Shown piece after piece: positions 24,232 through 37,600 of a DNA stretch of 64,000 bases (its first letter is position 1; every line of letters starts with the position of its first letter). The position numbers and the translations under genes were made by a program. The notes below the pieces were generated by a model that was not told the origin of the DNA, did no database searches, and was given only the letters and a program-made list of their open reading frames with translations. This stretch comes from Nemopilema nomurai (taxonomy: Eukaryota > Cnidaria > Scyphozoa > Rhizostomeae > Rhizostomatidae): NCBI GenBank assembly GCA_003864495.1, contig ML133478.1, forward strand, positions 1,951,201 to 2,015,200, written 5' to 3'.

Positions 24232-26717
24232 GGCCGATATCCCTTAATCAGCAAGAGCACGAAGAAACACTTCCGATCACGAAGGTCTGCCAGCAGGTCT
24301 AACCCAGTTCTCATCGGACGGACTTTTTGGTACATCACCATGACATCACTCTAAGTTGGCTGTTACATCTCTTATCTTTTACACAAATTGCATCAATTTT
24401 TTAGTTTTTAAAAAACTGAAAACTTTCAGTCAAAAAAACTGATAAAAACTGATCGTGTATTTCTGGCTTTAAACAATCCAATTTTCAGCAGGACCTTCTG
24501 ATGATGAAAACGGAATGCAGTATTTAACGATCGAAATTAAATAAGTTTTAGTAATTTTAATGATAGCGAAATTTTAGCAAGACATCCTTAAATCACACCT
24601 CGTGCTTTTGAGTCTGCCTACATTTTCTATGAAAAAATTAACATAATTTGACGTTTGCATAACACGAGAAGTGTTAAAAAAATTACTGCAGAAACTGGAT
24701 CTGTTATTTCTAGCTGCATTGGAAAATAAAATTGTCTGGGAGAAGCAGACATCGCAGAAGCTCGCTGTAAAGGCTGCGCAAATTATTCCATATCCTTGCA
24801 TCTATCAACTCACACGAGAAATTACGTTTAACCCTGAATAAGTTTAAGGGTCTTAAAGGTTTAAAGGTCCTGGGGATCTTTTGCCAAATGTGCCTTTCTG
24901 AAATTTATTAAAAATTTCTGTGCCCTTTTTCTTTTTTTATTTATCAAAATTTGGCACAAAGTGTTTGGCCTCATCGGAGACCCTGCTTGTTACAATTCGG
25001 TTTAAAAGTAATGGCAAAAATTGATAGAAGGAATAGCTTCGTTTTAACCAAATTATTACTAACGATTAATTTCGTCGTTGTTGAAAGTGGAAGGAGGCGC
25101 CTATGTAGGTCATGTTGCACTGAGTCGTAAATACTTAAAAACGCTGTGTCGTCAAGACGTACATAAAATCGAGAGAAAGGATGAACGAACGTACCATGCC
25201 CGCTAAAATTCTTGGAGCGTTCTTTTATCTCCCTACCCCATCCCCCCTTTGAAGAACAAGCGACATTTTGCTTTTCCAGTCTGACTAGATGCTACACATT
25301 GTCAACAAAATTATTTGAGGTGGAGGAGGGGGTAAACAGCAAGTCAAACAGATAAAAAACGAAAATCAGAAAAAATTACGATGGTTTTCAAGGGGCTTTT
25401 GGAAGGGTTTACAAAAAGCGTAAAAGGAATAAAAAAATCATTAATTAATTAAATACGATAAGAACCGAAAACTGAGCAACACAAAGTCTGGATAATGATG
25501 ATACTTGGATCCAATAAATTCTTGAGCGAATGACGTCAATAAGACTTAATTTGCAGCCAACGTTCATTTGGATCAAGGTCTGTTTGGACAGTGATTCTAG
25601 TTTCATGGAGAGAGATCTCTTTCTTTGCTCATTTCTTGTATCGAAGAAGACCAAATTCAAACGAGAAATTTTTCTATTGGTAGTTCCACTGAAGAAGTTG
25701 CAATTTACAATTTGCTTAACCAAATCATGCCAGTGAGAATTGGCTTGCCTAGCATTTGATCTGTATCTGTTGAGACACTGAATTGTGCTTAAGTATGGGC
25801 TCTTTCTGTTAAAAGATCGCTTAAAATTGACGACCTTGTCACATAGTACTTCTGCGACACTTGTGTGCTAGCACTTAAAACTCGCTAAGCAGATCTTTAC
25901 GCCATCTTCTTTTATAAGCACCTTGAAGGTCCATTTTGGTTTCATAACAATAAGACCCGCACTTCTAATTGAATAAGCAAAACGTGGCATTTTTCATTTA
26001 GCAGGACGGATAAAAATACCATTCAAAAAATACTATAGATAGAACAAATTTTGCCATGGAAACAAATTAGAAAATAGTTGCCTGCTGTGTAGACTTGAAG
26101 AAGCCTATCACGTTGCTTTACACAGCAAAATCTTAATTGAAATCCATTATAATTTATTAATTGAACACACAAGTGGCACATTATCAATAGTCATGTGTCG
26201 ACCAATTTTCAGAATTCCTCACCATATCAAGCAATTTAGAAGCAACGAATCAAGTCTTGAAACTGTCACCGAAAAAGTAAAATTTGATGCAAGAAATTAC
26301 ACTCAGCAATCCACCAACAAGAGAAAAGTTTAAGACTTTAATTGCATGTCATGAAAAGCTCCAGAATCTTCTTTTTCAGTGCAACACGGATTAAATACTT
26401 GAGAAATTAAAAGATCTTTTATGCATTATAAGAACAGTACCTGTGTGCATTGAAGAACTTCTAATTTGATGGATAGATATATTTCACTGGGTGGATTAAT
26501 ATATACATATATTAAAATTTCATCGTCAATTATTGATAACAATTCAGCAGACGTACGCATGGTCAGCAACAAGTTCACTAGACATCTCACATGCAGACGC
26601 TATGACAGATTATTGACCACACACAAAGGGGACACAACAGACGCCATTGTTGTACCCATATTTGAACTGCTGCGGTGCTCCGTATTTGTTAAAACATTCC
26701 CCATGCCACGACTTGCC
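24232..26717. other. Intergenic region between MIOX and ADO, no supported gene
   Basis: It holds the presumed MIOX 5' flank on the right of its start codon and the 3' flank of ADO. Open frames here are short and overlap one another on both strands (for example at 25445-25736). None shows a family motif or convincing splice partners. I see no TATA box at a fitting distance from the MIOX start. Confidence 0.5.
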
Positions 26718-29700
26718 TCATTCTTCCAAATCGATCAGCGGCCCTTTGTATGGCTGCAGAGTGAATTATGCAAAGGGTGAGTCCATAAAAATGTAGCATT
26801 AATATTGCACATTGTTTAAACTTTTGACTAAGCAGGCATTTACTTCTATTCTAGAAAGGTAGACAATGCATTAATCAAATGCATATCATTTATTGCATGA
26901 CAGATTGAATTCCCAGCGTCGCAAATATTACAAAATGTGGAATAGTGGAGTTTTGTTTATGTCCTACTCGAAATCTTGTATATCTGTCTTAATCTTATGT
27001 ATATAAATTTTTCATATGTCTCATTTTCTCGATATCTTACAGGTATAAGCAAGTGACACCTATGATCAAAAGGAAATTATCAGCTTTCTCGGGTACACTA
27101 ATATACTTATCAGCTTTCTCGGATACACTGATATACTTAGAGGCAAATGCATTCGGTGGACGTTTAGACTAGGTGGCATCATGAAATGAAAATGCAAGTG
27201 CATTGGCAATAGTCACTAACCAAGAACACCATAGGGATGCAGCAGTGCTAAAGAAGCACGAAAACAGATGGAAAAACAATAGAAAGAATGTGAAGGGGTA
27301 AATGATTTACAGAGGAAACGTGATGTAAACAAATAATATTGAGAAAGAGGAGACTTTAATGGCCCGTTGAAATTATCTTCAACTCAGTGCAAGGAAAAAA
27401 GATCGTAACGGAATAGATCTCAGTAGTACAATCTAAATGTACGATTTCTAAGCCATGCTGTAGTAAACTCGTTTGTCTACTTTTCATTGTCACACAACGT
27501 CATGCTGACACATCTTTTCTCGCTCCCCAGCATAGACTGTTCCATCCCCATTACATCACCATTTCATCATCCTCTCTCCTCCCTCGTCAGTAAATTTATT
27601 CTTAGAATAATCAGTATAATACAACTGTAAAGTCCAGTGAGTCAGTCAGAAAGAGAGCTACAAGCAACGCGTCATCTCCCTCTCTCTCTCTCCGTCTGGC
27701 TCCGTGTTATCTGCACGTTAAATAAGACAACTATGGCTCGCATAGAGGTTGAGCAATGCAGTCAGTAGAAACCAATCCCAACTCGTTACTACAACGCCTT
27801 TTATTTGAGCAATTTTCTAAGCCAATTAACACACTTATCTGGTTGAAAAATCAAACTTTACTGGGAAAAATTTTGAAGGAGTATGCTCAATCACACTCAT
27901 AGAATATTTCAAACATGCAATAGTGGAGGGGGGTACACTCCCATTTATATTGAGTTGGACAGAAAATTTAACGGATCCGACAATCCGATAGATGCGTATC
28001 TTGACTTAATATAGGGCATTGGTGTGTATCGAAACTGTCTAACCTCAATCAAAGGAATAATGAGCAGAAAGGATGACAATACCCCCAAAAATGTGAGAAT
28101 TTAGCAAGTAGGAAAGGAAATAACAAGATATGTAAAATTGAGCTAGAGCAGTGAGAGAAAGCTTGGAAAAAGGACATGTTTTATGGAAGAATCCTATTTG
28201 CTTGTAATTGAAAAGAACATATTGAATAAACAGTTTAAAATTACAATATTCCTTCATTGCTCCTTTCCTTTTCTTTGCAAACGATGTCATTTTTTCTCAA
28301 AACCGTCCAAAAACAAGAATCAATTCACAACACAACCATTAAACATGGGTGAGCAATATAAATTTTCTCGGCTTTGTAAAAAAAATTTATGCCTATTTGA
28401 TTTGAACTGTAAACAACGGAAACCATGCAATAAGATGAAGTCGGATATAACCAAAGGACAAATGATGGGTTTGAAAGTTGGCTGGTAAATCATTGACTGG
28501 CAGTAAAAATCTCGCTAATGCCAAAACAAGGCATGCAATAACTTGAACTCCTAGGGAGGAAGGCGTGCGCCAAGGCATGCGAGAGCGATCGACGCTATTC
28601 CTAGTAAGGACTGAATATTCCATTAATTGATAGTCTCAAAAAGGAATAAATGAATGAATGTTAGTGAGCTTTCAGTACTACTAAAGGTAATGAAAACTTA
28701 CCAACGAGTCACAATAAAAATTCATTGGCTGCGGAATCTCGACGAGCCATCGAATGCTGAAGGTTGAATTGAAATGATAATTAGCAATGAAATAGCTTGC
28801 ACTGTTAGTAAAAGCAGTGCATAGCCAAATATTGCTGATCAGAATTAGGAGCAGAGCTACACAAACTTTTTTGTAGAGGGGGGGGGGGGGGGGGTGGGTT
28901 ACAAAGTTGAGATTTGTCGACAATAGGGTGTGGCTTTAGGACGTAGTTTTGACAAGGGCGTGGCTTAAATTACAGACCAGGTGACACCTTATTATAGAAA
29001 ATAACTTTTCCAGTATTATTAGCGAGCCATTCATTAAGTGAACACTTCTTTTCTCCGCTATAAGCAGTGAATTTCCTTACCATTAAAATGTTTACTTCCT
29101 TTATAGTAAACTTACTGAAAATGCAATGAGAGTAAAAAACAAAACAAGACAGTCAAAAAGTTGCACCATTCTAGAACTTTGGAGTTGAAAATTTACTTTA
29201 AAGCACTAAAACCTTGGGAAATGAAAAGTTAATATCATACAAACCTGTCATTTTCTGATGATAATGGCTGAAATAATAACGAATTAATGATTGATAATTA
29301 ACGCAACAAAACATAAACAAAATTTGTAATACAGCTAAACATAATTAATACAGTTTGGAAATTTCACACAGGAACGCAAAGTAAATCAAACAAACATATA
29401 GTGTGGATTGACCCTACAAACATTTGATTTGTAACTTACAATTACCTTCATTATACTCAATGGCAAGAATTCTGATCCTATGTAGGCTAATGTCTAAATA
29501 ATATGCTTCCCACAATCATGAAATTTCACTGACACACAAGCCTGAAGCTCTTGAGTTATTTACTTTTCAATTAAATCTAGTTAGGTATATCCCAATGCCA
29601 CTCAGAAAAACCAATGCTTTGTCAATAGTGAAAGGGGTCAACAAACCTTGCTACATTCTTTGTAATATGAACAATCTCTCTCCTGAGACAAAAGATGTTA

Positions 29701-32700
29701 AATTTCAATGCAACAAAGATAGTGATAATATTAGCAGGAAAGGAATTTGTAGTAAAAGAACTATGAAATGCTTATTACAGGTTTGTAACATTTCTTTTGC
29801 TCAATAAATGACAATCAGTATTCAAATGTACTTCTGTAACACCCTGTTGGCACTCACATTAGAATGATATGCTTGTAAAAAGCATGTAAATTGCACCATA
29901 TTGAAAATAAATCCTTGTCTGGCATTGCATTAAATGCACTTCAGTAACACATTGATGATTAGTTATTCAAAATTTTTATACTTGGTTGCATGTAAACAAT
30001 TTTCACAAGACCTTTCAACTTTTGATACATATCATTTATGGCGGGAATGAATGATTACATAAATACATACCCCTGTAGCATATGGTGGTGCCAGTATGTC
30101 TAAAAACGCAGCCTGTCCACTGTAAAAAAGAGAAAAACAACACTCTAGATGGCAGACAATGTAAGCAGGGGTGGAAAATTTATTTTTCTTTCTGGGACTG
30201 CAGTTCAGAAAGCAAATATTTTCTACACCGTAAACAAGCAGCACAGAAAAGTGTCATGTAAAGTTTGGTCTTTTGAGCATTCAGAAGTACAGTGACTCAA
30301 TCAGTTAGGAACTAGACATAATCATATCACATCGTCTTTGAAGAATAAAACAACAACTTAGTACCCTAATATTTTCAACTGTGAATAGCTGTATGACAAT
30401 TGATAGCTTAGTTCCGAACGAATTTCTATAGTTTGATATCACATAGTTTGCTGTGTTTTTTATTTATTCAATTATAGATTCAGTTAAGTGCTTCCCTGTC
30501 TTAAATGGTGCTTTTTCTAAACTATCTCATGTTATCATTGTACATATGAGTTTACTCTATAAAATGTCATTAAAACTGGTCAAAGGTTGTTGCCTACTGC
30601 AGGTCCTTAACAGAAGAGTTAATTATATAATGCAGAAGCAAACTGAAACAATTTGATTCTTCAATTTTTAAATCCTTCATCTGTCACATAAGTTCTTTCC
30701 ATGAACTTGAAATGGCTTGCAGTGTTTAGACTGTTAATTTCTGGTAAGGTTGCTTAATCATTGCTCGCTGAACAACTGATTTTTTCATATCTTTCTTTCT
30801 GCTTTTATTGATTATTTCTTACTGAAATTTTAATATCTTTCCATATAAATTCGGATTTCTGCTTTTTTATTTCTTTGCTAACATCTGGTTTACTGTTTGC
30901 CAGTTATGCACTAAATTTTGCTTTTTGGTCTATTTTGATAAAACCTATTTCATTATTTAGCCTAGTTAATGTTTTGGAGACTGGCAAATGTACTTTAACA
31001 CAAAGCATGCAAAATATTAATTGCATCATGCAAATTAAAGTTATTTATGTAGCAGCAGTTTTATATTTGTTTTCCTTGGAATTATTTGGATAAGTATATA
31101 TTCAATGGCAAACAACTATAAGAGCTATAAGAGCTATAAGAAAAATGAACTATGATTATGTGGTCTTCCCATAAGATTTCTATGATACCAACTAGAGAAA
31201 TCTCTACATGCTAAAGTGACTTACTTGACAGATTGAATTGAATGAACATTCCCATGACCAGGGGACAATAAACAAGGCCAACTCTCAGAATCAAATATTC
31301 TTTCGCCAGTGTATCGGCATTTGATTTCTTTCTCTAGCAAAACAATATAAGAAAATGACTTCATGAAATATCAATTCTTTACAAAATTGTCACCAGCAAT
31401 GAATAAATCAGGTTCAGTGCATATTAAAAAGGGTTATAACACAAAGGAGAAATTACAAGAAGTGTTAAGATAAATGTATTTAAACAAAAGACAGCATAGT
31501 AAAACAGTGAATATGATGATACTGCAAAAGTAGAACAAGGTGAACATGCTTGAATAATATTATGTTTTTAATGCAATAATTGTGACCTCATGCTCATTAT
31601 AATAAAGTTAATTGAGTTATTTGCCAACATGGAGCTGCCTCTGTTTCTCTAAAAGCATTGAGGCTTTCTGCCAGAACAGGGAGCAGGTCAATGCATTTCT
31701 ATTGATGCTGCAAAATTATAAATACAGATACCCATGACCCACAAATTTGTCAAAACTGCAAACATTTCAATAAGGAATGAAAAAATTTTAACAGTTATGT
31801 ATGTTGAATACTGGATAATAAAATAGCAATTATTGGGCAGAAATTTAACATTGTCACTCTCAGTATTGAAATGAAGAACCAAACTTTTAGAAGAATGGAG
31901 GTTAAAAGTAAAAAGCACTATCCTACTTTCTGTAGTAGTTTTCTGATCATTTTCCGGGCTGTAAAATAATAGAAATACGATAAACTTAAGCTATAAGTGT
32001 AAACTGTAAATTAAAAATGCATTCTGTTTCTAATTCCTTCAATGTGGTCCAATAAAAATGGTATATGTGACAAGTTTTGACAAGTATAAACAAATAAAAC
32101 TGCTTCATAAAAAAGGTAGTGAAAAACATACCTTGGTGCAATGTCATAACTTTTCACTTTCACAGCACCATATAGAACTTTGCTGGATATGAACAGAACA
32201 TGAATAAATCTGCATGTCAGTCTCTATAGGATTTCAGTCCAAGCAAGATTTAATTGAACTAATATTTAAGCCATCATTATTTTCTTATCAGATTAAAGAA
32301 ATAAGATTACATACTTCTAAAGAAATTATTTCAACTAAAATGCTGTCTTGCTTCAGAAAGTAGATATGAAAGCACTTATCCATTCTTAGAAAAAAATACC
32401 ATTAGCATTCTTTCTTTATTCTAAAAATAGCAAACTATACATTTTTTGTTACTAATTTTATCAGGACTCAGTCTAATTAGACATCAATAACATGCACTGA
32501 TCAAGATATCATTCTGATTACCAAAAGGTTTATGGCTGACCAACAGAATCAACAGAATGATTTGAAATTCAGTCTCCTAATCCATTTTGTGATTTAACCT
32601 TTTTGATTTTTGAAAAATACTTTAGTGAAGAAAATCTTGGGGAATTTCAACTGTCTTCTCTAAATACTCACTCTCCTTTCATGAGCTAGGTAGAATTCTT

Positions 32701-33467
32701 ACCTGCACACAATATTCTCAAAAATGCAAAGACATTAGTAGGGTCCAATTTGCACAATGGAGGGCCTTAATAATTGGCGCCACTAATAAGCTTGGTTGAA
32801 CAATTGAAAACTTACCAAATGCCATGCATTCCTGGGTGATCATGTAGCGGTATTGAAACGCCATTCTGCAGTACGAAAACTCCAAGAGTGAAGTATCTCG
32901 ACTCTGCAATACTGAGATACAAGACCGGTGCCCCAAAAAAACGCTTTGATGTGGGGCTGAGTTCCTTGATTGGCAGCTCCAAATGGATATCAGATGGCTT
33001 TATCGAATTTGCCTGAATGGAAAAATACTTTTCGATAACGTTTAGGAAAGGAAAAGTCAGATTGGTTTGCTTTAAACCAGTCAAATCTCTCACTGCAGCA
33101 TTATGTCATTCTTGTCAATATTGATGAACGGCGGTAAAAATCAAAACAAAAATAAACAAAGCCAAGTGTGCCCCGCCTCCCAAACTCCCTCATCCTTTAA
33201 AACCCTGGCCTACAACACGTGATGATGGTTATTGCTGTGGACAGTCAGACACTCCTCTGTCGATAGCCTAAAAAATTCTTCTAAAATCCAAACATTAACA
33301 AAGCTTAAAAGCAAAATTGATGTAGTAAGCATTGCTGGCCTAAATATTTCAGACTGACATATACTTACAAGACATTTCAGATTTTCAAAGTTACTTGCGA
33401 ATGCAGTAGAGTCCTTTGATCTGAATGTAACTAAAGCCTGTCTTGCAATCTTTTGTATATTACTCAT
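26718..33467 (-). CDS. ADO: 2-aminoethanethiol (cysteamine) dioxygenase
   Basis: A cupin-fold iron enzyme that oxidises cysteamine and, in mammals, the N-terminal cysteine of proteins as an oxygen sensor. Exons: 33365-33467, 32816-33092, 32132-32182, 31927-31958, 31225-31333, 30071-30119, probable micro-exon 29672-29682, 29241-29267, 28702-28756, 26718-26753. With the micro-exon the sum is 750 nt (249 aa; human 270) and all phases close. Landmarks are the N-terminal IQKIARQALVTFRS, the metal-site SIPLHDHPGMHG (H118, H120), NVHSI (H185), FLDILAPPY, WLVEIPQ, and the end PYKGP. C211 and Y213 match the Cys-x-Tyr pair that forms a thioether crosslink in human ADO. The exon 1 donor is chosen by phase (GTATATG rather than the nearer GTAAGT). 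Human ADO is intronless, so this split form contrasts with it. Confidence 0.92.
27077..27136. repeat. 30-bp tandem duplication
   Basis: Two adjacent copies of a 30-bp unit containing TTATCAGCTTTCTCGG differ at two positions. It lies in the last ADO intron, and no function is apparent. Confidence 0.85.
28560..28613. mobile_element. Possible end of an element related to the MIOX-intron transposon
   Basis: Read on the minus strand from 28613, the sequence begins CAGTCCTTACTAGGAAT, followed by GATCGC-type and GGCATGCCTTGG-type GC-rich motifs. It resembles the terminal repeat of the 20916-22035 element (CAGTCAATGCTGGGAAT). I could not find a convincing opposite end or a target-site duplication, so it may be a solo end or a fragment. 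It lies in the last ADO intron. Confidence 0.35.
28878..28894. repeat. Poly-G run of 17
   Basis: An uninterrupted run of 17 G, followed by TGGG, inside the last ADO intron, close to the 3' splice site of the exon at 28702-28756. Its length in the assembly may be inexact. Confidence 0.9.
29672..29682 (-). other. ADO: Probable 11-nt ADO micro-exon
   Basis: A strong acceptor (ATCTTTTGTCTCAG on the minus strand) is followed by GAGAGAGATTG. Joining it between the flanking exons repairs a frame break and gives ...TGERDCHYHQ..., matching GRDCHYY in human ADO. The following bases are TTCATA, so a canonical GT donor exists only if the exon ends one base earlier, which breaks the frame. A canonical 5-nt exon (AGATT) would also keep frame but would lose the conserved Asp-Cys. 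Confidence 0.55.
31116..31140. repeat. Short CTATAAGAG tandem repeat
   Basis: Three consecutive 9-bp CTATAAGAG-type units, the last partial, in an ADO intron. No function is suggested. Confidence 0.85.
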
Positions 33468-34673
33468 TCTTCACCTGGCGAGAACAGAACAGATAATTCA
33501 CCATCGCTCAAGAACCGCAGCAGCCATGAGCCATGCTATCAGCATTACCAAGAAAAGTCTCCTCCGCCAGGTCTTCTCTGCGGAGCTTCGACTTGTCCTA
33601 AATTTGTAGGCATTATTTTCATTCCGCAAGCCTTCCAGCTTTCAACTAATTGTTGATGTTGACTCTAATAGAGTTTGTTTAACCAGTACTTCAAGGAAAG
33701 TAATTTACTTTTTCCTCCCCACAAACTAATGATAGTGATCATGACACTGGAAGGCAAAGTTTATTCTGCGGACTTGAATGTTCTTAAATTCATTTTTCGC
33801 CGTTTTCAAATGTGCTAACATTATCTTAAAAAGAAGAAACTTTGCTCAGCCTTTTCAATCCAAAAAATGAAAATTGTGAATGAAATCTCCAATACAAGCT
33901 TTACCAAAAGAAAGATCCGACCAAAGGGAACAAAAGTGAAAGAGAGTGAAAAAGATCAGCGTGTGACAAATTCATTGATTGGCAACGATTTACAGGATAC
34001 AACACTACAGCAAACATAACCAAAAGGAAGCTGTCCTATCTACACGTGAACTTTACTACATTTCTGGATGTGTACAGCAAACTATTTTGATAAAATGACT
34101 CTGATTTCCTTACCACAAACCCTTCCTCGATCGTGTTTTTGCACCTACTATTTACGAAGCTACAAAAAGGCAGCAAACAGTTAAATTCCCGAAACCAACA
34201 ATTAGACCTCTCACAGTTTGAATAAATACAATTTATGGCTTTAAAATTGCAAACGTCTTGATACGTTAAATTGGCGGAAATACTTTTTCGGACACAGTTG
34301 ATGAAAAACCCTTTCAAATGATAAATTTTCTACACTGATAACCGTCCTACTTCTTATAGGCGACTAATACTGCAACAAGTCGCGAACATGTTTTCAATAT
34401 TATATAAATTATCATGATTGGAAATCAAACGAGTATCCTTGCAACACGATTGCATGACAAAGCTATATATAAGCTGTGACTTCACCAGTGAACTGCAAAA
34501 CAACAGTTCGATAATACCACGTGACCATACATAGACACACAACTCGATTACATTAATGGAAGCATTGCAACCGTAGCTGATTGGAACAAAACAGAAACTG
34601 TCTCAGTTGATAACTCTTAATAAAAATACAGCGCAAATTAACAATTTTGAGTCTGTTCTGTTATCTGCTTGCA
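33468..34673. other. Intergenic region between ADO and RPA1
   Basis: About 1.2 kb lies between the ADO start codon and the RPA1 stop codon, both on the minus strand. It must hold the ADO promoter and the RPA1 3' UTR. No supported gene or clear core-promoter motif is visible. The minus-strand frames at 34036-34542 match nothing I recognise. Confidence 0.5.
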
Positions 34674-37600
34674 TCACATTTTCTCCAGCTTCTGGATCTC
34701 ATCCAACAGTTTTTGGGAATCGGCACGGAAGTCGACGGGTGAGAGATTGGAGCAAATGACCTTGAGCCTTGATTCGTCCTGAAGTATAGATATTAAATGG
34801 ATGTATGACTTGACATGGAAAACATAAGACAGTTCTAGATAAGCAACAGTAATAAGCAAGTTAACTTTGATAAACAACATTACACGCATGTGCAAAATTT
34901 ATATGCGCAAAATTTATATGCACAAAATTTATATTCGCACAACAACAAAACAAGGAACTTTCAAAGAGTTTCCTTTATTTTGAATATGAAATAACAACTT
35001 GTACGGCTGTTTGAAAGCCCAAACATGACAGAGTTAAATAGTAATACATACATACGTAATACGTAAATAGTAATACATACGTTGTATGTGTCGACTTTGG
35101 CACGAAGTTTGAGGTTGTACATTTTGAAGGAAGCCTCTGCAAATAGATCTTCGAATGCCTTCTCGTCCTGAAGAAAAGAAGTGCTTTTTAATTATGGAAA
35201 CCCTTTTTTACGGTGAATCTCAATCCTTTCTTACCAAATCATCAACGAACAGAAAATTTTGTTTTGGAATCAAAGAACACAACCATCTAAAAATATTTTT
35301 TAACACTGAGTAAACGAGTAATGTTTTTAAGCACCGTTTACTGAAAAATAAATTTTCTTGGTAGCCCACTAAAAGTATAGATAAGACAACAGCGACAACT
35401 AATCAAAGAATTAAGCAGCTTACAATTACATGATAAATTACTATCATCTACTCTGGAAGAAATATGAATAGCCAAGATCTCAAGATGATGAGATACGGCG
35501 CTTCAGCGCTTGGGTTTAGACAAAGACAATTTTGAACTGAGGAAGATCGAGCGCTTACGTTCTCCTTCATGCGTCCAACTTCCTGGGCAGTCGTTCCTAG
35601 AATTTGTTCACCACTATCTTGGAAACAAGTGACCCATTGACTTCCTGTTGAGTCGCAAATATTGGTCTGCAAAAACAGGTAAATGTTGGTCTAAAATTCT
35701 ATTTAGACTTCCCAAGCAATGGAACAGAGCCTAATTGAGAGAATTAGACAAAAATAAGACATTGAAAATGCAAAAGGCGTTCCGTTAAAAGTTTTGACAC
35801 GAGTAAGTGTCATTGTTGCGAGTGGGAGATTGAGCATGGTAGTTTAGACGAAAACTGTTGTACAGGCAATGAAATTTGCCTTTCAACTTTTGAGTATATA
35901 GGAAGCTACCATATGGCAAGAAAGCAAAAGCTCGCTACCTGTTTGCTAACAACCATCTGCTTTGTAAATAATTACAAAAAGATTAAAATTACTGCACTAA
36001 GAACCTAGTGGGACAAAATTGAGAATACAGAGTTATAAAGAGGTAGATGAAGAATGCAGGAAAATGAACTAGGCTTGGCACTCTCACCCCTAGAATCAGT
36101 CGATACTGGAAATCAGGGTAGAGCCGGTTGCACTTTTCACATCGAAATTGGTCGCCTTCGTCAACGACTTTCTTGTTGCATTCATCACTTGGACAGGCCT
36201 AATGAAAAACGATTCGTAAGATTTAGTAATGAATTATTAAAAGTTGCTCGAGCGGGTAGTTAAATACTCGAGCTGGAGTTTGCTTCCCAGCAGCTAGAAA
36301 TCGGAGCAGCGACCAATGAAATCGCAAAGGAAGACTAGGTTTCACGGACATTCAAGATACAAGATTATAGACAAAAATACGTTCAAAGTTTGAATTAAAA
36401 TTAAAAAAGATTACGGGTGTAGACAACTCAGACCATGAAACTTGAATACATATCGGGCTACAAAAGGTAAAAATCTTTTAAAGCATTTTCCCCGATCCCA
36501 ATCTTCTAATAAGATTCGGGTTATCATTGCAAAAAGTTCTTCATCTAGGATAAACGGCTTATATATGGTGACAATACTATTCGTGGTGTTGTGGAGCTAA
36601 TTTAACTTGAATATATTGATAGCAGATCTGAATATCACAAAGTGTTGATTATGCAACAGCAAAGACCATTTGTGAATTAAAGAAAACTTTTACCTTGTAC
36701 AAGCAGTTTTCCTTTTTGAAGAAAATGGCGGATGCTCTAGTCGAGAAGTAGTCAGGCTAAAAATAAAACATTGGTTCCGTATAATTATCGTGACAAAACC
36801 ATGTTTGATTCTTTTAAAACATTTGTGAATGAGCAAAAACTGACAAAATCAAAAACATCTAAATTTTAATCTGGTCGCTAAAGCTGATAGAGAAATTTTG
36901 TTACATTTTCTGTTATACTTTGCTGCAGCATGCTCCAATACATAAAACTATGAAAAAACGGAGGCTCACTTTGTCACCCATTCCAAGATTCTCCTCTTTC
37001 ATTTGTGCCAGTGTTTTGAACTGTCCGGATATACCTGATAATTATATTGTTGGTGAAACTACAAGATTTGAACAATATGTCGGCCAATTCAGTAACACAT
37101 ACGACATGAAGTGCGCAAAATTCGGGTAGGACGAATTGCATCTTCACAACATACACAAAGTTATCAACTAAAGTATCTAAAAATCTTCTCCAATATAGAT
37201 GCAACACCTTCTAGATACAACGACCTCTGTTTCAATACTGAAGAATTGAAGTTTTAATACTTATTTAAATCCAATCCAAATCGACAACTCAGGCTAAAAA
37301 CTGAATTTCTATGATGAAGCAACCATTGGGTAATGATTAACTGTATACTGAAAGCCATGCAATTCAGAATTTAAAAAATTTCAAAAACCGTTTACCTCCT
37401 TCTGTTCGTTGCCCAGAAAGAGACTTCACGCCAGCATCTTTGCCAACTTTGTCGTACCTAGAACAAGTTGCAAAAGGATGTAAGCATTTGCAGATACTAG
37501 TAAACAAAACCCTTATTGGAAGGACGCGGAACAAAGAGCCACATTTCTGCATGCAAGTCCACAGAACGAAGACACAATTCTCCAAATGCTCTAAAGTCTC

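Noticed and set aside
26466..26780. A 104-codon plus-strand frame
   Set aside because: It overlaps the last ADO exon in antisense and has no recognisable motif.
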